The notes beneath the pieces were generated by a model, which did no database searches, was not told the DNA's origin, and worked only from the letters and a program-made list of their open reading frames with translations. Shown piece after piece: positions 44,569 to 52,841 of a stretch of DNA of 64,000 nucleotides (within the stretch, counting starts at the first letter, position 1; each line of letters begins with the position of its first letter). Source of the stretch: Clostridium beijerinckii HUN142 (lineage in GTDB: Bacteria; Bacillota; Clostridia; Clostridiales; Clostridiaceae); NCBI RefSeq assembly GCF_000621745.1, contig NZ_JHXK01000018.1, positions 1 through 64,000 of the forward strand, written 5' to 3'. Made by a program: the position numbers and the translations under genes.

Positions 44569-45204
44569 TTAACTTTCACTCTCATTTAACAAGTAAATTA
44601 AGGTTAATAAACTTTCACTTAGATGTACATTTTCTACCTTTACATGATCTGGAACTATCAAATCTACAGGAGCGAAATTCCAAATTGCTCTTATTCCACC
44701 CTTTATTAACTCATCAGCAACAACTTGTGCATTTTTTCTTGGAACACAAATTATACCAATATCTATTTTTTGTTCTTCTAATATAGACTCCATTTCATCT
44801 ATATCCATTATCTCTACATCTCTGATTTTCATTCCTATTAATTTAGGATTTGCATCAAATATTGCTGATATTTTAAATCCTAAATTTTCAAATCTAGAAT
44901 AATTCGAAACTGCTTGCCCTATATTTCCAGCACCGACCAATGCAGCTTCATAACCTCTGTCTAATCCCAATATAGCGCTAATTTGGGTATATAGTTCCTT
45001 AACATTATATCCATAACCTTGTTGTCCAAAGTCTCCAAAACAATTTAAATCTTGTCTAATTTGTGATGCAGTAAAGCCAATCTTTTCTCCTAATTCTTTT
45101 GAAGAAATTCTATCCACCTCATTTTTCATAAGTTCTTCAAGATATCTATGATATTTAGGCAACCTTTTAATAACTGCCATCGATATATTTTTATGCTTTT
45201 CCAT
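44569..45204 (-). CDS. rex: Redox-sensing transcriptional repressor Rex
   Basis: NADH/NAD+ sensor that represses fermentation genes and leaves DNA when NADH is high. A 211-aa protein with an N-terminal winged helix (VIKRLPKYHRYLEELMKN, ISSKELGEKIGFTASQIRQD) and a Rossmann domain (AALVGAGNIGQAVSNYSRF). AGGAG precedes the start. It sits directly before crt. Upstream of rex are two separated half-sites, TTAACAA (45318-45324) and TTGTTAA (45349-45355), too weak to claim autoregulation. Confidence 0.97.
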   Translation of the reverse strand: MEKHKNISMAVIKRLPKYHRYLEELMKNEVDRISSKELGEKIGFTASQIRQDLNCFGDFGQQGYGYNVKELYTQISAILGLDRGYEAALVGAGNIGQAVSNYSRFENLGFKISAIFDANPKLIGMKIRDVEIMDIDEMESILEEQKIDIGIICVPRKNAQVVADELIKGGIRAIWNFAPVDLIVPDHVKVENVHLSESLLTLIYLLNESES

Positions 45205-45737
45205 ATCTACTTTCTCCTATTTCAATACTTTTATATTTTTCGACTCTATAATATTTATATAAAATTATATTATATAATCCCTATTCGGAATTCTATCAAT
45301 TATAATTAGTCTATTTCTTAACAATTCATTTTAAGAATTATATTTACATTGTTAAATTTTAATTAATTGCTATAATTTATAATTCTACCATATTTCTATA
45401 TTTTTATGTCAAGCTTAATCAAATTATTTATCCAAAAGTAACTATAAATTTAAAATTTATCTTAATAAACAATAAAACTATGTAGAAAATTTATCACTAT
45501 AAAACTTTACTTTTTTATATTTTGACCACTTTTTTTAATTTAAACCGCTTTATTTTCAGCTTCTTCCTTATATAACAATAGCAATACTTAAACATGTGTT
45601 CAAGACCTTTATTATAACATTGTCATTTTTGTTTATATTAAATGATACTCCTATAAAATCCTATGCTCTTTATCAAATCAAAAAAATATTTCAAAATAAT
45701 TTTTCAACTATTTTGAAATATTTTTTATCTTAAGAAA
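45205..45737. other. Gene-free stretch between rex and the phospholipase-like gene
   Basis: AT-rich region with the rex promoter region on the left and a terminator of the next gene on the right. I see no coding or RNA motif. Confidence 0.55.
45681..45726 (-). terminator. Intrinsic terminator of the phospholipase-like gene
   Basis: Perfect 18-base arms made of A-run, TATTTCAAAATA and complement, around a 10-base loop; T-rich on both strands. Confidence 0.85.
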
Positions 45738-46319
45738 TTAAATCACTTTACTTACTTTATTTTCATTGATAAACACATTATTTAATATCATATTTAATAC
45801 ACTATCGCAAACATAATATGAAAAAGTCAAATCATTATAGTAATTTATCGTTCCATCATATTGCTTCTGTAGCTGCATTATAAACTCCTCTATATTACTA
45901 GAATCTACATGTGTATTTATAATTCCTGTTGGATTAAACGACTTAGCCACCTTAGCTAAGTTTTTCTCATACATCATATGGTGTTTTACTGCACTCGTGC
46001 TCTTAAATTCCCATCTATAATAATGTGGTGCACAGAAAAAGTCACATAAAAAGTGACATGTTACTCCAAGTTCTTCACTAAACTTTCCAATTGTCATATC
46101 ATAATATACTTCTTCCAATGATAGTGAAGATAAATATATAATCTTTTCAATAATCATATCTATGCTTTCATTAAAGTAGTGTTTCTTAAATTTATATTTA
46201 GGCGCACAATCAGGTTTCACGTTCCCCCATATAAATCTTTTATTATTAATTAAATAAATACTCTTTGTATTAGCATATTTTATAATATTTTCTGCCATAA
46301 TTTTATGAGTATTAATCAT
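45738..46319 (-). CDS. Zinc-dependent phospholipase C-like protein, no signal peptide
   Basis: A 193-aa protein resembling the zinc-dependent phospholipase C / S1-P1 nuclease group. THKIMAENI near the N-terminus, FIWGNVKPDCAP, LGVTCHFLCDFFCAPHYY and VKHHMMYEKNL hold the His/Asp residues expected to bind zinc. Secreted phospholipases C begin with a signal peptide; this one does not, so it may be cytoplasmic and act on something else. I start at ATG; a TTG codon precedes it and no ribosome site is well placed. It stands alone between terminators and gene-free DNA. Confidence 0.65.
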   Translation of the reverse strand: MINTHKIMAENIIKYANTKSIYLINNKRFIWGNVKPDCAPKYKFKKHYFNESIDMIIEKIIYLSSLSLEEVYYDMTIGKFSEELGVTCHFLCDFFCAPHYYRWEFKSTSAVKHHMMYEKNLAKVAKSFNPTGIINTHVDSSNIEEFIMQLQKQYDGTINYYNDLTFSYYVCDSVLNMILNNVFINENKVSKVI

Positions 46320-46322
46320 CAA

Positions 46323-46759
46323 GGTTTGATCACATCCTCTGAATATTAAATTTTATATTTTATAAACTCCTCATTTAGGCGTTTCGTTATTTTTTCATAA
46401 ATTAAATTTGTTTTGTATACTTATAATAATACTCTAAACTTAATTTTACAACACTTTATCAACCGATTTCTCTAAGTATTATATGCACTAATACCCAAGA
46501 ATATCAAAGCTGATAACTTATTAAGTTATATTAACAAAAATATTAGTTTAATATAGCTTAAGCATCTATTCCATAGGATTTCTTTATAAGCTAATTCATA
46601 TAATTTATGCTATATACTATAATATTAATTACAATATTGAACAAAACATTTAATAACTTAATATATTAATAATTTTATATTGTACCAATTAAGTAATCAT
46701 AACCTCCTAAAATCTTAATTCAAGCTATCTACATTTGTTATATAAACTCATTCATTATT
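46323..46759. other. Gene-free stretch
   Basis: AT-rich with several short repeats of TTAATATA type. An AGGAGG followed by ATG near 46700 opens only three codons (ATG ATT ACT TAA). Nothing else is recognisable. Confidence 0.45.
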
Positions 46760-47027
46760 TTAAACTTTAAATATTGATATCACTTCTAAAATTTTATCTA
46801 TACATTGCTTTGTATTATGAGTCTGTTCAACGACATCTTCCATCAAGTTAACAACTTCATTAAACTGAGCATAGATTATTGTTGTTCCACTCCCCCCTAA
46901 TTCGTTACCTGCGAAACTGCGTTTATGGATGTAATAATCTATTCAATTCAACTCGTCTATGCTTTTAAGTTCCTCTCCAAAGATAAATAAGCTGCTTCAG
47001 TATCATTAAGATATCTTGAAACAGCTT
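46760..47027 (-). pseudogene. Decayed C-terminal gene remnant, chemoreceptor-like
   Basis: Read on the minus strand, one frame gives SKQAVSRYLNDTEAAYLSLE then RNLKA, TS, IE and IITSINAVSQVTN separated by TAG/TGA codons. After a frame change come AQFNEVVNLMEDVVEQTHN and KQCIDKILEVISIFKV followed by TAA. The Ala/Asn/Val-rich helical style and the final IFKV resemble the C-terminal coiled coil of chemoreceptors. At least five stops and one frameshift break it. It begins right after the manC-like stop codon, so its 5' part has been lost. The family assignment is tentative. Confidence 0.5.
46989..47027 (-). terminator. Probable terminator of the guanylyltransferase gene
   Basis: AAGCTGTTTCA pairs with TGAAGCAGCTT (one G:T pair) around a 17-base loop, followed by ATTTATCTTT on the minus strand. 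It overlaps the decayed remnant. Confidence 0.55.
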
Positions 47028-47032
47028 GCTTA

Positions 47033-48100
47033 CTATAGAAATTTATTATATTCTTTATTTTCGTTGAGCCTATTCAATAAATGTTTTATTTCCTGATCCT
47101 TATTTTTATCCATTACAAGAATAACATCTCCAGCATCTACTATAACTAGATCCTTTATTCCAAACCCAATTATTAGATTCTTGTCCCCGAATATGGAGCA
47201 ATTCTCACAATCATCAATATAAACATTTTTAGATATACTATTATTTCTATAAGTGCTCAGCAGCCTACTTAAAGCTCCAAAACTTCCCATATCATCCCAA
47301 CTAAAATCACATTTAATAACATAGGCCTTTCTTGTTCTTTGCATAACTCCAAAGTCTATAGAAATTCCGTCTATAAGTTCATATTGCTCTTTTATGACAT
47401 TCTCTTCGCTTTCCTCCCCTAAATTCTTATATATTTCCATCAGTGATTTATGCAATTTAGGCAAATATTTTTCTATTTCTCTTAGGATAACGTCAGCTCT
47501 AAATATAAACATCCCGGAATTCCATAAATAAGTTCCTTTTAATATGAAATCTTTAGCTACCTCTGAATTTGGTTTTTCTGTAAACCTTGCAATTCTATAA
47601 GTTGGTATACTTCCAGTAGTTCTTTCACCCATTTCTATATATCCGTATCCTGTTTCAGGTCTATTGGGTTCAATTCCAAGTGTAACAATACACCTTCTCC
47701 TATTCGCCATTTCTATTGCTTGCGATAAAGTATCTATATAATTCTTCTCACCTTGAATATAGTGATCTGATGGTAATACAACCATTACTGCATTAGCATC
47801 TTGTTTTAATAATCTTACTGCAGACAAACCTATACAAGTTGCAGTTTCCTTATTGGCAGGTTCTACAAAAATATTTTCCTCTCTAATTCCTATTAGTTCA
47901 TCCTTTACCTTTTCTTTGTAGTCCATATTGGTCACAACATAAATATTATCCCTGTCTATTAATGGTATTATCCTATCAACAGTATTAACTAAGAAACTTT
48001 TATCGTTAATTAGCTTTAAAAATTGTTTTGGTTGATCGGCTCTTGATAGAGGATATAGTCTACTGCCCTTACCTCCAGCTAAAATCAGCCCGTATATCAC
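47033..48100 (-). CDS. manC: Mannose-1-phosphate guanylyltransferase
   Basis: Forms GDP-mannose from mannose 1-phosphate and GTP for glycan synthesis. A 355-aa nucleotidyltransferase with LILAGGKGSRLYPLSRADQPKQFLKL (nucleotide binding), VVLPSDHYI, GYGYIEMG and FTEKPNSEVAKDF. It has only the transferase domain, without a fused phosphomannose isomerase. The start is GTG with GGAG 10 bases upstream. It stands alone: no glycan or mannose genes flank it, and both sides hold decayed remnants. Some relatives act on other sugar 1-phosphates. Confidence 0.9.
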   Translation of the reverse strand: MIYGLILAGGKGSRLYPLSRADQPKQFLKLINDKSFLVNTVDRIIPLIDRDNIYVVTNMDYKEKVKDELIGIREENIFVEPANKETATCIGLSAVRLLKQDANAVMVVLPSDHYIQGEKNYIDTLSQAIEMANRRRCIVTLGIEPNRPETGYGYIEMGERTTGSIPTYRIARFTEKPNSEVAKDFILKGTYLWNSGMFIFRADVILREIEKYLPKLHKSLMEIYKNLGEESEENVIKEQYELIDGISIDFGVMQRTRKAYVIKCDFSWDDMGSFGALSRLLSTYRNNSISKNVYIDDCENCSIFGDKNLIIGFGIKDLVIVDAGDVILVMDKNKDQEIKHLLNRLNENKEYNKFL

Positions 48101-48239
48101 GCATTTTCAACTCCATGTAATGATACTAGTTCATTATATGTTAAAATATTTGTATGTGTGAGTCTCTATCAAAAAGAACAATAAATTATTTACCTTAATT
48201 GTATATATCCATGACCATTTCATATTGATCTTCATAGAA

Positions 48240-48340
48240 CTCATAGTACTTGCCATTATATTTATTAATTCTTCATAACTTCCTTTTTCCACAATTTCAC
48301 GATCATTAGCAACTTTTATTCTTATAGTATTTTTTATTGT
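48240..48340 (-). pseudogene. Remnant of an ABC transporter ATP-binding domain C-terminus
   Basis: The minus strand encodes TIKNTIRIKVANDREIVEKG then SYEELINIMAST, matching the end of ABC exporter ATPases after the H-loop (pattern STIKNADKI.V...G.IVEKGSHEELI). A stop codon precedes it two codons upstream and no Walker or signature motif is present. It therefore looks like the surviving tail of a deleted gene between the guanylyltransferase and aldolase genes. Confidence 0.5.
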
Positions 48341-48382
48341 TAATTATCTAAATAGAATAACAAATGATGTTCTCCATTCAAA

Positions 48383-49060
48383 TTATAGACCTTCCATTGT
48401 GTTTCCTTCACCAACTAGACTATAGAAATCTTTTGTAAATACATCTACTGCATTCTTAGTCGCATCATGTTTTATTAATCCTTCTATTACATCTGGTGCT
48501 GCTGTAACTGATCCAATTCCATACTTGCATAAATTTAAAACTTGTTGTGAATTTTTGAAGCTTGCAGCTAATACATCCGAATTTAATCCATGCATTTTAA
48601 ACATGTCATGAATATCTTTTGCAACTTGAACCCCATCAGCTCCCATATTATCAATCCTATTTACATAAGGTGCTGTATATCTTGCTCCTGCTTTTGCCGC
48701 CATGAATGCTTGCATTGAAGTATAAATAGCTGTTGCTGTAATATTTACATTTTCCTTACTTAATAATTTCATAGCTTTTATTCCTTCAGGTGTCACAGGA
48801 ATTTTAATATAAGTGTCCTTTCCAAGTACTTCAATCATGTGGTGTGCTTCATTAACCATTTTTTCAGCAGTTAATGATACAACTTGAGCATGTAATTGTG
48901 CCCCTTCTGGTAAGAATTCTCTAATTTCTTTTAATACCTCCATAGGATTTCCACCTTGTTTTTTTAGAATAGATGGATTAGTTGTCACCCCATCACATGG
49001 ATAAAACTCATAGATTTTTTTAATAGCTTCTAAATTTGCATCATCAATTAACATTAACAT
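48383..49060 (-). CDS. Fructose-6-phosphate aldolase-type (FSA/TalC) enzyme beside a glycyl radical enzyme
   Basis: A 225-aa transaldolase-fold aldolase with Schiff-base Lys in TYIKIPVTPEG (about 85), CDGVTTNPSILKKQGG near the N-terminus and YVNRIDNMGADGV. FSA enzymes split fructose 6-phosphate or 1-deoxyfructose 6-phosphate, releasing glyceraldehyde 3-phosphate. AGGGAG lies 6 bases before the ATG. In E. coli the FSA genes lie next to glycyl radical enzyme/activase pairs (ybiW-ybiY-fsaA; pflD-pflC-fsaB), the same combination as here. The paralogue at 23261-23941 is in the glucitol operon. Confidence 0.88.
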   Translation of the reverse strand: MLMLIDDANLEAIKKIYEFYPCDGVTTNPSILKKQGGNPMEVLKEIREFLPEGAQLHAQVVSLTAEKMVNEAHHMIEVLGKDTYIKIPVTPEGIKAMKLLSKENVNITATAIYTSMQAFMAAKAGARYTAPYVNRIDNMGADGVQVAKDIHDMFKMHGLNSDVLAASFKNSQQVLNLCKYGIGSVTAAPDVIEGLIKHDATKNAVDVFTKDFYSLVGEGNTMEGL

Positions 49061-49146
49061 TTTTTTCTCCCTCTCTCTTTTTAATTTCTATATTTAAATT
49101 AAGTAAATGCGTTATAAACGCTATAAAACAATACTCTTATTTCAAG

Positions 49147-49192
49147 AATATATATTCTTATATTGTAATATTCTAAACAATATATATTCTTA
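49147..49192. repeat. Direct repeat in the activase-aldolase gap
   Basis: AATATATATTCTTA occurs at 49147-49160 and 49179-49192, 32 bases apart; the first copy lies inside the perfect palindrome AAGAATATATATTCTT (49144-49159). The spacing of about three helical turns upstream of the aldolase gene fits a paired regulator site, though AT-rich chance is possible. Confidence 0.4.
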
Positions 49193-49276
49193 AGAATTTT
49201 AGAACTTTAGAATATTAGAATAAAAACATTTTTATTTATACCTTTTTATTCAGCAATCAATGAATATATAAAACAA

Positions 49277-50212
49277 CTACTTAACTAAATTTTCTATCCC
49301 CGCTGAATAAGCTATATCATAAAAAACCTCCATTTGATTCTCAGTATACATTTTAGGATTCTCCTCAAAACAATACTCTAAATTATTGATTAAGTTATAT
49401 TTTGATTTTGCAAGTGGATTATAATTTAATAGTTCATACCTTACTTTTGAGTAAATACTTGAAATGTATCTACCTATATCGTAAATATTATTTTTATTTG
49501 CTGTAAATTGAGGTATTAATGGAGTTCTTATAATCACACTATCTTTCTTATTGCTTTCTAAAATAAGCTTGATGTTCTTTTTGATTAATTCATTACCTAC
49601 ACCGGTAAAAACCTTATGCTTATCATCATCAAATATCTTTAAATCCGCAAAAATTGTATCTAAATAAGGTAGTGCTTCTACTATATAATCAGCAGGCATG
49701 AATAAGGAAGTTTCAATTGCTGTATTTATCCCAGCTTCTTTTAACCTTTTAAGTAATAGGACTGCAAATTCTCTCTGGTACAATGGTTCCCCACCAGATA
49801 AAGTTACTCCACCACCGTATTTAAAAAATGCTTTATCCTTCAGTGCTATTTCTATAACTTCATCTAAAGTATAATCTTTAGAATCCATAGTCAATGCACC
49901 GGTCGGACAAATATCTGTAACAATTTTATTTTGCTCATCTGTACATTTATCTTGAACAACACATATTTTATTATTTTCTCGTATAACTGATTTATTAGAG
50001 CATTTTTTAATACATAAATTACAATTAATACATTTATTTTCAAAATGGATCAAATGTTCCTTTGGAGAAATTCCTTCGGGATTTTGACACCAAACACATT
50101 TAAGCGGACATCCTTTTAAAAAAATCGTTGTTCTTATGCCCTCACCATCATGTGTTGAAAATCTCCTTATATCAAAAATCCTTCCTGTTAAAGATGCATA
50201 ATCTTTTTCCAT
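49277..50212 (-). CDS. Glycyl radical enzyme activating enzyme (radical SAM, PflA family)
   Basis: Uses S-adenosylmethionine to place the glycyl radical on its partner. A 311-aa protein with the radical-SAM motif CPLKCVWC (CxxxCxxC, about 34-41). It also has the extra ferredoxin-like insert typical of activases of non-PFL glycyl radical enzymes (CINCNLCIKKC, CTDEQNKIVTDICPTGA) and GGGVTLSGGEPLYQ. It starts 3 bases after the glycyl radical enzyme stop codon, so the two are translationally linked. Confidence 0.95.
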   Translation of the reverse strand: MEKDYASLTGRIFDIRRFSTHDGEGIRTTIFLKGCPLKCVWCQNPEGISPKEHLIHFENKCINCNLCIKKCSNKSVIRENNKICVVQDKCTDEQNKIVTDICPTGALTMDSKDYTLDEVIEIALKDKAFFKYGGGVTLSGGEPLYQREFAVLLLKRLKEAGINTAIETSLFMPADYIVEALPYLDTIFADLKIFDDDKHKVFTGVGNELIKKNIKLILESNKKDSVIIRTPLIPQFTANKNNIYDIGRYISSIYSKVRYELLNYNPLAKSKYNLINNLEYCFEENPKMYTENQMEVFYDIAYSAGIENLVK

Positions 50213-50215
50213 AAG

Positions 50216-52570
50216 CTATATATCCCCATAACTTGTTCTTGCTATAATTTCGTTTTGCAATTCTCCTGCAAGTTCAGTGAAATATGCTGTATATCCCGCT
50301 ACACGTACAGTTAGACTACGATAATTTTCAGGATCCTTTTGTGCTGCTAATAAATCTTCTTTACGCAAAACATTAAATTGAATATGTGGTATTTCTAAAT
50401 CTACAAAGGTTCTTAAGACTCTTGCAAACTTATCTCTCCCAACCTCATTCTTAAAAAACTCAGGTAAAAACTTCATATTTAATAAACCACCATTAGTAGT
50501 TAATACATTATCTAATTTTGATACAGATTTTAAAACAGCAGTAGGTCCCGCAATATCTCTTCCATATACAGGTGACATACCACCATCAGCTAAAGGTGCC
50601 TTTGCATGTCTTCCATCTGCAGATGCCCCTACATTTTCCCCCATAGGAACATGGGCTGATACTGTGTACATTCCTGTATGATATTTACCTCCACGGTAGT
50701 TTGTATAAGCTTTAAGCTTTCCATTGAAATATCTTGCCCATTTAGCACCAATTTCATCTACCCATTCAATATCGTTCCCGTATTTAGGTGCACGATTTAA
50801 TAGCATAGCCCTTATTACTTCATATCCCTCAAAGTTATTTTGAAGAGCTTTTAACAAATCCTCTTTAGAAATTCTCTTTTCATCGTATACTAAAAGTTTT
50901 ATTGCAGCCAAGCTATCTGCTAAATTTGCAACTTGTATCATTTGAATTCCTGACAGATTATATACTGCTCCGCCTGCAGTAACATCTATTCCTTTCTCAA
51001 TGCAGTCATCAATAACTGACGATAAAAATGGCGAAGGTAAAACATCTATGTGAGCTTTTTCAACTTGTTCACAAGCTAAAATCATTTTATCAACAAAATA
51101 ATCTATTTGCTTAGCAAATGCTTCCTCTAAATCTTCATACCTTTCGTACGTAGTTAGGTTCCCTAGGCCTTGAGCTAATGAATCTCCTGAAATCAAACAT
51201 TTTCCACCATTTAGCGTAAGCTCTAAAACCTTATTTAAATTAAACATTGCCGCATCACTCCAACCAAGATTATTACCTTGAGTTGTAAGCTCTACGCATC
51301 CAACAATTGCATAGTCTCTTGCATCTTTCTCTTTAATTCCTAAGTCTATCATAGACGGTACTACTGATTCATCATTAAAGAACTGTGGCATTCCACTACC
51401 TTTTGCTACAACTTTTATACTCTCTTTTAATAAATCTTCAGATGTGTTTTTATGAAGTCTTACAGATAAATTAGGTTGTGGAAGACCTAAATGTTCTTGA
51501 GCTTTTAGGAATAAGAACGATAATTCATTTGAAAAATCATTACCTTTTTCATCTTGGCCACCAATTGCAATATTAAATCCTATAGGAAATCCTGCAAAAA
51601 ATTTAGCACTATGAGAATTTCTTAAATAAACTATTTCATTAAACTTAAGCCAAAGACATTCAATTATTTCTAAAGCCTTTTCCTCATCTATATTTCCAAG
51701 GTGCATATCTCTTTTATAATATGGATATAAGAATTCATCCATTCTTCCTGGTGAGAATGATGATGCATTTGATTCCATATGAAGTATAACAAACAAAAAC
51801 CAAATTGCTTGCACTGCCTCATGGAAAGTTTGTGCCGGCCTTCTAGAGATATTCTTACAAATCTCTGCAACTTGAAGCATATCTGATACTAATTCTTCCT
51901 CGCAGATTGACTCAGCTTTTTCCTTTACCAAATCATGGTATCTCATCATAAATTCTTGAGCACCTTCCATAACAATAATTACACTTTCATAAAATTCCTT
52001 ACTTTCTTTTGTAGCAATCTTCATTTTTTCAATGGCTCTTTGTTTAATTCCTTCTGGGCCTAAAGCAAGCCACTCTCTGAAATTTGGACAAATATGTCCT
52101 TGAGCATGGTCTTTTTGATTTATTTTTACCACTTTTGCAATTTCATCAATTTCTTTTCCATATCTCCGTCTAATGACATCCTCTAATGAGTATCCATCCC
52201 AATATGGTTTAATCACTTTTCGAAATGTTTCTATATCATTTAAATTCACATTAAATTTGTCTTGAGGTCTAGTTGGTAGTGTTTCAAATTCTTTATCGAT
52301 CCATGAACTGCCGCTCTCTGGAAAAACAACACCATATCTAACCCCTTTAGTACGGTTACCTACTATTAACTCTTCATCATCAACACCAATTTCTAATTTT
52401 GAAAGAGAATTCTTTAATGCTAATGCTCTTTTTATAATAACTGGCTTATCTTCATTCTCTTTATAAGTTTCAGTTATTATAAGTGCTTGTTCAATAGATG
52501 CATATCTTTTTTCGGATAACATCTTCTTCTTTAAATTTTCAATTCTTCGAGACATTGCTAATTCATCCAT
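50216..52570 (-). CDS. Glycyl radical enzyme of the PflD/YbiW type
   Basis: A 784-aa glycyl radical enzyme. The catalytic Cys lies in AIVGCVELTTQGN; the Cys-x-Glu pattern is that of C-O cleaving (dehydratase-type) members, not of pyruvate formate-lyase with its Cys-Cys pair. The radical Gly lies in LTVRVAGYTAYFTELAGE near the C-terminus. Partnering with an FSA aldolase points to the YbiW/PflD group, reported to open 1,5-anhydroglucitol or 1,5-anhydromannitol 6-phosphate to 1-deoxyfructose 6-phosphate. Which substrate applies here cannot be read by eye. AAAGGAG precedes the ATG. The radical chemistry requires anaerobiosis. Confidence 0.85.
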   Translation of the reverse strand: MDELAMSRRIENLKKKMLSEKRYASIEQALIITETYKENEDKPVIIKRALALKNSLSKLEIGVDDEELIVGNRTKGVRYGVVFPESGSSWIDKEFETLPTRPQDKFNVNLNDIETFRKVIKPYWDGYSLEDVIRRRYGKEIDEIAKVVKINQKDHAQGHICPNFREWLALGPEGIKQRAIEKMKIATKESKEFYESVIIVMEGAQEFMMRYHDLVKEKAESICEEELVSDMLQVAEICKNISRRPAQTFHEAVQAIWFLFVILHMESNASSFSPGRMDEFLYPYYKRDMHLGNIDEEKALEIIECLWLKFNEIVYLRNSHSAKFFAGFPIGFNIAIGGQDEKGNDFSNELSFLFLKAQEHLGLPQPNLSVRLHKNTSEDLLKESIKVVAKGSGMPQFFNDESVVPSMIDLGIKEKDARDYAIVGCVELTTQGNNLGWSDAAMFNLNKVLELTLNGGKCLISGDSLAQGLGNLTTYERYEDLEEAFAKQIDYFVDKMILACEQVEKAHIDVLPSPFLSSVIDDCIEKGIDVTAGGAVYNLSGIQMIQVANLADSLAAIKLLVYDEKRISKEDLLKALQNNFEGYEVIRAMLLNRAPKYGNDIEWVDEIGAKWARYFNGKLKAYTNYRGGKYHTGMYTVSAHVPMGENVGASADGRHAKAPLADGGMSPVYGRDIAGPTAVLKSVSKLDNVLTTNGGLLNMKFLPEFFKNEVGRDKFARVLRTFVDLEIPHIQFNVLRKEDLLAAQKDPENYRSLTVRVAGYTAYFTELAGELQNEIIARTSYGDI

Positions 52571-52722
52571 TTCTCTTTCTCCTTTCCGCTTATTTATTAT
52601 TATTTACTATTACTATATTCTTATTTTATATTATTTTAAATTAATTTTCAATGTATTTTTTATTATTTTATATAGTTTCATATAGTTTCATTGATATAAT
52701 TAACTCATTCTAAATAAAAAAT

Positions 52723-52768
52723 AAGCTGTCTCAAAATAGAAATTTAAATTTCTATTTTGAGACAGCTT
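52723..52768 (-). terminator. Long palindromic terminator of the lct operon
   Basis: A perfect 46-base palindrome (23-base arms beginning AAGCTGTCTCAAAATAG) followed by ATTTTTTATTT on the minus strand. The AAGCTGTYTCA arm resembles that of the hairpin at 46989-47027. Confidence 0.85.
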
Positions 52769-52841
52769 CGATTTGTAAATAAAGCCTAATTAAATTACTT
52801 ATATTTATAATTTGCTAGTATTCATTAAATACTTTTTTATT

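Noticed and set aside
48335..48364. TTGTTA and TAACAA half-sites downstream of the aldolase gene, considered as a Rex site
   Set aside because: The halves are 15 bases apart, too far for the Rex consensus with a short central spacer, and they lie after the gene instead of before one.
51688..51870. 60-codon same-strand frame within the glycyl radical enzyme gene
   Set aside because: A shifted-frame shadow inside conserved coding sequence with no initiation signal.
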